A stretch of DNA of 64,000 nucleotides from Heliopora coerulea (lineage: Eukaryota > Cnidaria > Anthozoa > Scleralcyonacea > Helioporidae): assembly GCA_030142905.1 (NCBI GenBank), contig JASJOG010000097.1, positions 744,001 through 808,000 of the forward strand, written 5' to 3'. Position numbers and translations under genes: made by a program. Each line of letters begins with the position of its first letter. The first letter of the stretch is position 1. The notes below the pieces were generated by a model. It saw nothing but the letters and a program-made list of their open reading frames with translations. It did not search any database and was not told where the DNA came from. Positions 54,890 to 64,000 of this stretch are shown piece after piece.

Positions 54890-55350
54890 ATTTCGGACAT
54901 TTTCACGTATTATGATATTCGAACGTTTTCACAAGTGAAATGCCAGTAGCGTAACTAGGACATTTCTAGTGGGAGAATCTTAAGGGGGGCCCTTTGGGGG
55001 CAGTTTTGAAAGCAAATTTGGGGGGGTCAACATCTGGTACAGATTTTAAGGAGTGCCTCTGAAGCACTCCAACATGTCATTTTGCACACCTGCAATAGCG
55101 AAAATGTCCATCTTTGTGTAGGTTGGTGATTACATTACTCTACAAGTTGGGGTAGCCCAGTAAATTTTTCGGGGGTCCGGGGGACACCCAGGCCACCCTG
55201 GTAGTTACGCCAATGTGAAATGCCCAGTTGACTTGTGAAATGACTCGGATCAAAATTTCACATGTGAAATGTTAAAATACGAAACATGTATTTCACATAT
55301 ATGAGGTACATTCACATATAAGAACTAACTTCATATGCAAAATGACGTGA
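54890..55350. repeat. TTCACATATGAAAT-type repeat, copy 2, split by a MITE
   Basis: Same units as 51605-51945; right end GCAAAATGACGTGAAATTT is roughly the inverse of the left end of copy 1. Interrupted at 54945-55214. Confidence 0.65.
54945..55214. mobile_element. 270-bp MITE with GCGTAACTA ends and 10-bp TSD
   Basis: Left end AGTAGCGTAACTAGG; right end in reverse complement ATTGGCGTAACTACCAGG. Flanked by GTGAAATGCC at 54935-54944 and 55215-55224. G-rich interior, no coding. Confidence 0.75.
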
Positions 55351-55799
55351 AATTTTTGTAAGGAGTAGAAGAATACCGGGGGTGATTATCAAAGAGAAAT
55401 AAAAAATAATGAAGGGGAAATCTTTTAACTTATCAACTATTCTTGGTACAACGGCACCAATAAAAGGCTGTGTCAACTGTTAAAATTAGCAACATTCTCA
55501 ATTTACTCCAAATTTAGTTGCATTTTTATTTTATTTTCTTTGACGTTTTCTTTCTGTCTATTAATTTGTTCGGCCGTAACAGGAACAAATTGAGACGCGT
55601 CCATTTTGAAACTGTTTAAAATTCGTGACCACCTCGCGTGAAGTGATGATAACGACATAAGCTGTGCACCTGGAACAATTAGACGAGAAATTTCATAATC
55701 ATTTCTGATATTTTACTCTGAGATTTTTATCACCAACTATAAAATTTCTGTACGACATGATGAGGCGAGTGAAATCGTGTGGCGTTAGTCGGAGTAAAA

Positions 55800-56016
55800 G
55801 GGTCCAAGAATATTCAAGTATGATCGTTGAACGTTCGTCAAGCTCCATCCTCAGAAAAACGACATCTGAGCCCCAGATGGGGTCGAACCTGGAACCTGCT
55901 GATGGGCGGTGAGACGCTCCGGCCATTGAGCTACCAGGAGTCAGATGGCGAATTCAGGAGCAAGCTTAGCATATGCGGTTCCTGAGCGGCAGCCAAAATC
56001 TGTTAACAATGATATT
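55800..56016 (-). mobile_element. tRNA-derived SINE, family 2
   Basis: On the minus strand: GTAGCTCAATGGCCGGAGCG (A box), GGTTCGACCCC (B box), CTGGGGCTCAG, and the GTTCAACGATCAT end. Confidence 0.7.
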
Positions 56017-56065
56017 AAGTCGATCTATGTAGTAGATATATCTACAACATATATCGACTTAATAT
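56012..56065. repeat. 27-bp-arm palindrome at a SINE junction
   Basis: Arms meet without spacer at GTAGATATATCTAC, with two mismatches. A partial plus-strand SINE fragment (about 56085-56165) follows, so it is the centre of an inverted SINE pair. Confidence 0.75.
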
Positions 56066-56199
56066 TATTACACATTAACAAATTGTTTTTTCTGAGGCTA
56101 GGGGTTATGACGAACGTTCATCTAAGATATCTCCAAGCTCTCATATTTACTACATATATCAATCAATCATATATTAATCATATATCAAGGACACAATAC

Positions 56200-57010
56200 A
56201 CCAATATTCATAAGCCGAAAAATCGTAATCTTGGAACTTGATTTTCAAGTCAGAAATAATAATGAACAGAGTAAACAATATTTCAACGAAGTAATGTCTC
56301 GACTCTGTTTAAGAATCATTATACCAGACAAAATTCAATACAAAGCTCTACAGTTGACAGTCGACAACTACGCGAAGGGAAAAAAGTTTTATGTTGCAGT
56401 ACAGGAAAACTATAATCTCAGTAATTTTATCAACTACGGTTATCTGTCGTACTTTATAGTTTTCCTTTAATAACCTTTATATTCCTTTGACTTTCATAAC
56501 TTTCCTTTACTAATTAGTATAGTTATCTTTAGAGTTCTTCATTGTCCATGATTTCCTTGTATTGTAATATAAAACCCGACGTCTAGCCGATGTTTTTAAT
56601 TCCGTGGTTAGAACGAATGAAGTGATGTCATCACTAATGTGTACGAAAAAATCCTAGCTAGCTTTGTAATTTATTTCATTTTTTATAACTTTGGAAATAG
56701 GGTTAAAATATTACCGCTCAGAGTTCATTCTTTTTCTGACCTGAAAATCAAGTTCCAACACGACGAATATCGGTTCATGTTTGATCGTATTAATATTAAG
56801 CAAATAAACATAACATGAGTGAATTAATAAATTTTCAGGGACGTGAAAACTTATATAATCGCTGGCTCAGTTTCTTTTGTGTTTGAGAGGTTTATAACTA
56901 ACTTATAAACCTCATAAAGATATTCATGAACTTTCTACCGAAATTTCGCCATTTCTATACGTTTGTCGGGCAACTTAAACACTTCTTTCGAAACTTCACC
57001 CACGATGATG
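56200..57010. other. Intergenic, nothing recognised
   Basis: AT-rich; an open frame of 79 codons at 56231-56470 shows no recognisable domain and no splice support. Confidence 0.5.
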
Positions 57011-57016
57011 TAAGTC

Positions 57017-57117
57017 GGTTATATACCTTGACCTCGGTGTTTAAGCAATATATCAACCTTTAGGCTTTACCTTCAGGTTGATATATCGCTTAAACACCTC
57101 AGTCACGGTATATAACC
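57017..57117. repeat. 43-bp-arm hairpin
   Basis: Arms 57017-57059 and 57075-57117 are inverted copies with few mismatches, loop about 15 nt. Confidence 0.85.
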
Positions 57118-57811
57118 TTTACATAAATAGGTTCCATCACGAATTAGTAACTGATCAAAACTTGGAAAAAAATTCATATAAAATTTGTAACAGAAGGGTG
57201 GTGCTTCATGGGGTTTAGAGATGGTGTTAAGGTCATGGTTGCACGGGACGTCGACCTTTACCGCGATAAATATAGCACATAAAAACCTATCCCCTTGTAA
57301 TATTCCAGTTGTGAAAAATTTTTGCCTTTTGTGCGCTTGCGTAGTGGAGGTACAGTAATCGGTTTTTCCTTTCATTCTGTCTGTCCTCCGCGCGAGGCTC
57401 TGGGTACGGGATTGCGTCACTGCACGGGCGTGCACTCGACAAAGCACTGAACATGTGTAGTTGCCGTAAACATCACCTCACACAGTAAGATTGTAACAAC
57501 AATATTTGGCCGAACAATCTTTCAATAAATTTTGTATCCGTCGCATGTTAAAAAACGTCGCGACGAGACCGTAAAATGTCTCTGACAGATAGGCCCGTAA
57601 TGCGATTTTCGTAAATGACCAAAGAAAGGAACCATTTTATATGTTCAGTGACGAGGTGAGAATTAATGTTGTATGAGCGGTAGAAACTACCTAGAAGTTT
57701 ATCGGAAGCAGCAGACTTGGCTTTATCACGAATAATTATACGGCATAATTATGATATTCTTTGCATTCGACTTAAGAATTATAAATGAACAGCTCATGAT
57801 CTAGCTTGACT

Positions 57812-58197
57812 GGGTGGGACATTGAACTCTAAAAAGACTGGAACGATACCTGCAAACTGTATTTTGAAGCCATCAGGGAGGCTGACATGTGGGTCAATTT
57901 GCAGGTCATCCTAATCCCCTACGCCATAAAACACGCAAAAAACTTTGGGTGAAAAACTTCACCCAAATTTCGGGGTTTTTTCACAGTTTTCTTTTTTGTC
58001 CTTAGTAAGTGGAGGACAACGTCGGTAGGACTGCATATTTGTTAGAATTAACTGTCCATGAAAAATAAAAGTTCAATACAATTTTTTCCCACGCTTGTTT
58101 TTGGTCCACATGGCTGGTCCCATGTCGGCTTCATTCAATCGTGAGGCCAGACATAACGAGGCATCTTTCCAGTCTTTTTAGAGTTCATTGGGGTGAG
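57812..58197. mobile_element. TIR element, left member of an adjacent pair
   Basis: TGAACTCTAAAAAGACTGGA near 57823-57842 and its exact reverse complement at 58168-58187. Interior (GAAGCCATCAGGGAGGCTGA) also occurs, diverged, at about 58657-58680. Confidence 0.65.
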
Positions 58198-58200
58198 ATC

Positions 58201-58531
58201 ACTGATCTCTAGAGAAGACTGGATCGAGCAGTGAGCACCCCATGTTCAGAAAACGGAGCCGGAAGTGGATTGCGGCGGCCATTGATAAGGGACCAACTGT
58301 GCGACTTCTGTATGGTCCATATAGGGTTTCTATTGGTAAAACTGTCTTTCAACCTACGAAATCGTTCTATTTTGCCATATGGAGGATCAGGAAATATTTT
58401 TGAAAGCGTTGGGCAAACGATTTGCAACGACTTTGGTCCCCCAATAATGGCACGGCTCAAATTTCGCTGGCTTCATTTTCTGTGCCTTTCAAACAATAGG
58501 ATGCTCGATCCAGTCTTCTCTAGAGATCAGT
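58201..58531. mobile_element. 331-bp TIR element with perfect 30-bp ends
   Basis: 58201-58230 and 58502-58531 are exact reverse complements (start ACTGATCTCTAGAGAAGACT). Ends share AGACTGGA and neighbouring bases with the adjacent element, so the two are relatives. No transposase. Confidence 0.85.
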
Positions 58532-58639
58532 GGGTGGGATATTAGCAATCGTCTTCTCCGAAAAAGTATGCCAGGATATTCAGAATGTTAAAAAAATGTC
58601 TGAGATATCGACCAAAACGGCAAAGCAAATTAAAAACAA

Positions 58640-58860
58640 CGCCTAAAATCTGAATTTGAAGCCGCCATGGAGGCTGACGTGAATGTTAATATACTGTCAC
58701 CACCAGTTCCCCCCCCCCCCCCTCTACTCAGTAAAATCCTCCATCTACAGTTCGGGTTTTCTTCCACAGATTCCTTTTTCACCCAAAACAACTGGAGGAC
58801 ACTGCTGGAAAGGTAAAATACTTGTCGGAAATTACCGTCCATATAAAATAAAGTTATACG
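58640..58860. repeat. Diverged partial copy of the 57812 element
   Basis: GAATTTGAAGCCGCCATGGAGGC, TTCACCCAAAAC, ACTGGAGGACAC and ACCGTCCATATAAAATAAAG align in order with 57862-58070. Confidence 0.55.
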
Positions 58861-58869
58861 AGTACATGG

Positions 58870-61800
58870 ACAAGTGCACACGCTTTTGGATTCTCTTGCT
58901 TTGCCGTTTCGTGGGAACTACACGCGGGTTTTAGGCTTACAAGGCTGCCCCTCATTTTGGCGTCTACCATTGATAGGAGCGGAAATAAGGAGTTAACGTT
59001 CCCTTCTATTTTGAAATTAAAGGACCGAACTTGTCCATAATGCATAACATTCAGTTCACCATAAAGAGTTTGGGATATTTTGTTTCCGAAAAACGCCCCG
59101 TTAAGCTCGGTATTATTATTATCAGTATTATTATTATCAATATTATTATCAGCATTATTATTGTAGGAAATATGCTTCAAAAACCATTTCTAAAAGTTAA
59201 GTTCCGGAAAGAAGTTTTTGAAAATATTTTAGACTTAAATTACTGTATTACAGGTACAAAATAACGTAAATAAATATTGAAATTTCTGCTCAATAAGGCG
59301 AAAATATCATTCTGTCTGAGGATGACTTTGAAATAAAGTCGAAATATCACAAGGCAAAACTAGGATGCTGTAAATAACTCTCGTGGACCAATTGACCACT
59401 TTCACGTCTCTCTTAATACAGTTCATTTTGAGGAATTCTTTGCGTAAAAAGTTAAGGAGGCAAAATTTTAGTTTCACCGTAAGACTTATATCAAAAGATG
59501 CTCTCCAAAATGAAAAGTATTACGGAATATTATCATATCAGCCCTCTGATTGGCCAATCATTTTCCCGCCGCGACAGTGTCCTTGGCAAACTTGCTTTTG
59601 AGAAGCAGGCTCGTTGTAAGTTTTACAAACTGCACAAGCTGTCAAGAAACTCGGTAAGAAGAACATCGTGAACAAATACTTCGCAGTGAATGACTGGGAA
59701 AAACTAAAAGGTAGGGGACATGTTAATACTGCAAACAATGGACAAGTTAAACTTAGAAACCGTCTTGTAAAGTGTAACAGTGATAGTGTTATTTTATCGC
59801 TCTATCGGCAGCCTTTGTCTTCGTTGCCTCCAAAATACCTACTCAAAACTTTCGTTGCTTAAATATGAACAAATTTCGTCAATGTAAATGCTTTGCAGGA
59901 GGTTATTTAATTCGAGAAGTATAATGCTTTGCACAATATTTACTCGTTGCGAGGCATAAAACTTAGCTGATTTCTCGCTTGTTCGTTGCATCATCCCAAC
60001 TCGAAATTAACAGTCGTATGCATGAAATTACCATGAAGTATTCTGTATTTCTAAGGGAAGAAACAATTGGCAAAATTGCTGTTTAGCGTCATTTTTATAA
60101 ATCATATTGAGGACTTCGTCCATAATGAAGGAATTAAGTTGGAGAAATAGTCCACAAGTTTAACTCTGCTTTAAATTTATGCTGGATTTACGAAAACGAT
60201 GAAACGTTTGGGTCCACAGGCATCTTAACACAACGTTATTGCATATATGAAGCTGTTAATTTTCAATCTTCTTTTCGTCCATCAAAAGAAGTTGAAAAGG
60301 ACGCCCACAAATATAAAATAAGGTGAGAATTTGTTCATATAAACTAGTTCAGCCAGTCAATTGGAGTTTATGGACTCTGATAAAAAGTTAAAAGGTTAAT
60401 AACTGCCGTGACTGTTCTCAAGGAATTCCAACGTTTCAAGCAAAGGTTCTTCCTCAAAGTTTATTCTATCCTTATATTGTTTATGGACTTCTTTGATTAT
60501 AGCAAAAACTGATGTCCTAACATTTAAGACATTCGGTGTCTCTCACTCCGATCTCAAAATGTTGTCGGACCGCATTGGAAATGACGACTTCTGGGGCCGA
60601 GAATGCGTTTCGCCCTATTAACCCTTTAACGTACAAGATCCGATATATCGAACACCTAAGAACAAGAACCAGTGAGAGAACAAAAAACAAAAGAAAAAAT
60701 GTAAGCGTTAAAAGGTTAACGCTCTGTAAAAGTTGCAATGGGTGGATGACACTGGGTGTAGCCCCAAGGTACATCGCCAATATGTAAATTAGTATATGAG
60801 TAAGACATAAAAGCCAGAGGAAAACCAAACTTATGGAGAGTAAACGATACGGACTCCTGAAAAGAACTACTTGGTGTGGATTGAAATCGTTTCTCCGTTG
60901 AGACAGAGTTAAAGATCGGGGTCTTTATTGACTGATGTCCAAGTGCCACTAATAAGGGCTTGAATCAATCGGCATTAAGTGGCATTTACTTCAAAATCCT
61001 TGTAAAGAAGGAATGTGTCGTTATTAACGTCGAAGTGGTGATAAACTGAAAGTGTTACTTGGACACGCTGGGTAGTTCTTGGTGGATAGTCGTTGTGAGT
61101 CGATACCGTTGCTTATATCCTTGGGTTGGGAACATTTGTGCAGCAACACCTAAGCCGACGAAGGATTCCGTTACACCGGGAGAGGGTGCTGCTCTATCGC
61201 GATTAATTTTTTCTGTTTGTGTGGTCTTCAAAAAATTGTGAAACTTATGAATTATGTGGTTCGGTAGCCTTGGTGGTTACGGGTAGATTCAGGAAAATTG
61301 CCAACGACAGGGTTTAATTTCTATAGTAATCTTTTCAAGTGAAATTCGGATTTTTGTACTCTGATTAACGCTTGGAATTGCTATGTGGTTCAATGACCAA
61401 GTGTCATTACTCTTTTGGAATAACTCTTACATCAGGTTTTAGCTTATCTCAGCCAAATTAATTGCTCGATTTTTTAAAATATTCCGAGTCTTCTTTGGCC
61501 GGTGCTTTTTATAACTACTCTTCTGAATACTTACACTGTCGGTAACAAACTGTAGCTGTTTTTTACCTGAAATTCTGCTATCTTGAAAAATGTTTTCGTG
61601 CATATCACCTAGCGCTAGATTCAACAGTGCGTGCAACGATTTATCACGGCTGAGAATTCTCCAGTGTTACCATGTTTATTCCCAAGACATTTCTTCGGGA
61701 GCCCGGGTTAAAATTCTTCTTGTGATCAGCCATGCACTTACTACCTACTTGCGCAATGACGCATGTTAAGTTCTGCTCGTGGTTGCTGGTTTCCATATGG

Positions 61801-63380
61801 TATACTGATAACGTAACGCAAAAAACAAACAAGAGGTCCATTTTTTTCCAAATATTTTGTCAAGTATAGACGATTACATTGCCTTTCTAATCAGCATCCA
61901 TTCGTTCTTAGGGCTTCACGACACCGGCGTGACGGTCTGATTTTAGCTTCCGAGGCTGTCAAGCAAGCTAGTACAGCGATGGCATTTCACAAAGTAGCTT
62001 AACTAAACACATTTGAATTGAATAACATTCTGCTGACGTTGTGATAAAACTTTTGTTGTTTATGCTTCTGGAACTCCTTTCAACAGCTTAGGTCAGTTGC
62101 TTACCGTTTAAAGGATCCGAAACATTTTATGTATTTTATGCAAACGTAGTCTTTGAACTGTGGAAATGCCATTAAGACTTGTTTAAAAATATCTGGGGTC
62201 TGAAGGGTTAAGCAGGGACTGACGTGACTCCAGTCTCGCAAACGAGCTACGTGGACGTCTCAACTCAAATCGAGACGTCAATTGGTCTGAGGAACATACG
62301 TCACTGGACACAAAATCCAGGACTTCACTCTACTTAATATACTATCGCATTTTGAAGAATTCAACACAAAGGCATGTTTTGTTGCTTCTTTACTTGTTCT
62401 TTATTACATGCCCATCTATACGTTAATAACAATATCCGTGCTTTACACGACGCCCGATTTAGCTTCAGAGCTTGCTCCATTACACCTCTGTAATACTACT
62501 GTGTAAACAATGCTGGGAAACAAGCAGTATGAACAAAATCGAGTTCAATTCGTGAAAAAATAGTTATCACCGAATGAACATGAAATGCATCAGGTACACA
62601 CTCAGGAGCGTACCACAGGTAATCACCCTCGAGTTGGTATATTTAGCTTTTGTTCACGCTATGCTCGATTCTCCTTCCGGACATTTCGAGTTCAGTTGGG
62701 GATGTGAAACTCTATCGAGACATTTTGTACAGGGAAAAACTTGTTTAGGCCACGATACATGGTAAGATCGTCGCATGAGCACGATTCATTCGCAAGATTT
62801 ATTCGCAAGATTCATCGCGACGTATTCAAAAATTCGCAAACGAATCGAGAGGTGGAATATTTCTCTAAACAATCACACGCGTCCTTGCGAAGGAATCGTA
62901 TTCGACATTTGCATCATTCACACTGGCCATGAACAGCCTCTTATCTCAGCAACAGATTCACCACTTGGGACGTGTCCAAGTCAGAGACATTCTATAAGAT
63001 TTTATGCTGGGCTTTAAACCTCTTAACTCTACTAATGGACTGGCTGTGATTCTGTCGCTGCCCAAAATGGCTGCGGAAAAGAATGTGTTGCTTAGTAAAA
63101 GATGCTTGAAAGACTATTTATGACGTTCCTTATTTCTCAAATCCCTGCACAGAAGGCCTGCAAACGAAGCTGAACCGGACCTCGTGACTGGATCAAGTAC
63201 ACACGAGGAATTGAAACAATATACAACTAGCAAAACTATACACCACTACTTCCAACCTTATTCAAAAACACTGACATTTTCTTTTGAATAATTATTGCAT
63301 CGACTGGGCGTACGAGTGCCGAATACATCGCCAATCTATGGAAGTGCATAGGTTTCACTGGGGAGCAGGGTGACTCAAAG
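58870..63380. other. Intergenic, no supportable gene
   Basis: Short open frames on both strands without recognisable domains. Minor features: ATT-rich microsatellite at 59108-59160; hammerhead-like relics near 59314 (+) and 60427 (-); a short inverted pair TTAACCCTTTAACG / GCGTTAAAAGGTTAAC bounding about 60618-60720. Confidence 0.5.
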
Positions 63381-63385
63381 TAAAT

Positions 63386-63517
63386 ACACCATTTGCTGTT
63401 CATTACCAGAAAATATACTATCATTAACGCCCACCTCAAACTCATATTTTTGCGTTGATGAGTTTGAGGTGGGCGTTAATGATAGTATATTTTCTGGAAA
63501 TGAACAGCAAAAGGTGT
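63386..63517. repeat. 60-bp-arm hairpin
   Basis: Arms 63386-63445 and 63458-63517 are near-perfect inverted copies, loop 12 nt. No coding. Confidence 0.88.
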
Positions 63518-64000
63518 CCTTCTTAGGCTTTAATCCCTCCACGTCCTGACCAATACATCAGACAAACTTCTGTTATAATAGGACAATTGGGAATGCAAAG
63601 CAAAAACAAAGAGGACAAACAAAAATATTTTAGCATTAAAGAGGGTTAATACACCAAGCTCAGTAATGATTTAGCCTAAGCGATAATCACTTCGATTACT
63701 ACTAAACAACCAGACAACTCAGATTGGTTTAGAAAACAATAGAAGTGCTAGCTAGCCGGAAAAAGCCGGAAACATCACCGAGCCTTTTGCAACAATCATC
63801 ACGTTGTACACAATCCGCCATATGAAATGTCAAACAATCCAAGAGAGAATGTAAGACAGAAGAAAATCGTGCCTTTGTAGAAGCTGGAATTCCTTCGTAA
63901 GAGGGTTTTGTGAAAAATAAGAGGAAACTTGTCAAGGTCTGTATGGACGTGGTCAATCAGTGAATGGTGAACAATCAGAGCCAATCAGACCGACGGATTC

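Overview
This window is nuclear genomic DNA of an animal. It is AT-rich, its genes are split by GT-AG introns, and it is full of retroelement relics, tRNA-derived SINEs, MITE-like inverted-repeat elements and AAT/CT microsatellites. Gene content and repeat style fit an anthozoan cnidarian such as a stony coral or sea anemone. That placement is inference, because no species-diagnostic marker is present. There are no operons, CRISPR arrays or bacterial features.

Layout. 1-2574: degenerate Ty3/Gypsy-type retrotransposon split by a LINE fragment. 5310-12677 (+): a complete seven-exon HMG20 gene (chromatin protein of the HMG20A/HMG20B type, 486 aa) with an extra U1/matrin-type C2H2 zinc finger. 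15311-37902 (+): six-exon spinster-like MFS transporter, copy A (537 aa). 39813-54646 (+): tandem paralogue, copy B (512 aa). The first five coding exons of A and B have identical lengths (254, 282, 55, 234, 291 nt) and identical phases. Intron 4 of copy A has grown to 11.8 kb by accumulation of RLE-type (R2/R4/Dong-like) LINEs sitting between AAT tracts. Intron 1 of copy B hosts an intronless 338-aa gene of unknown function (43770-44786). 54647-64000 holds no gene I can support; it contains SINE copies, TIR elements and long hairpins.

How the parts relate. HMG20 proteins are nuclear regulators linked to LSD1/CoREST chromatin complexes. The two MFS proteins are predicted polytopic transporters, possibly lysosomal: both carry an ExxxLL motif in the C-terminal tail and N-glycosylation sequons in a long first loop. 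Nothing in the sequence ties HMG20 functionally to the MFS pair. The MFS copies share exon structure, a pair of TTGCRTAA motifs about 80-90 bp before the ATG, and conserved non-coding blocks in intron 1, so the tandem duplication probably included promoter and intron.

No clearly new molecular system is visible. The points most worth a second look are the zinc finger in HMG20, the perfect 61-nt palindrome just after the copy A stop codon, hammerhead-like CTGANGA...GAAAC motifs in foldback repeats, RLE-LINEs nested in AAT repeats, the shared promoter and intron elements of the MFS pair, and the intron-nested orphan gene. All exon coordinates were worked out by hand from splice signals, frame continuity and paralogue comparison.
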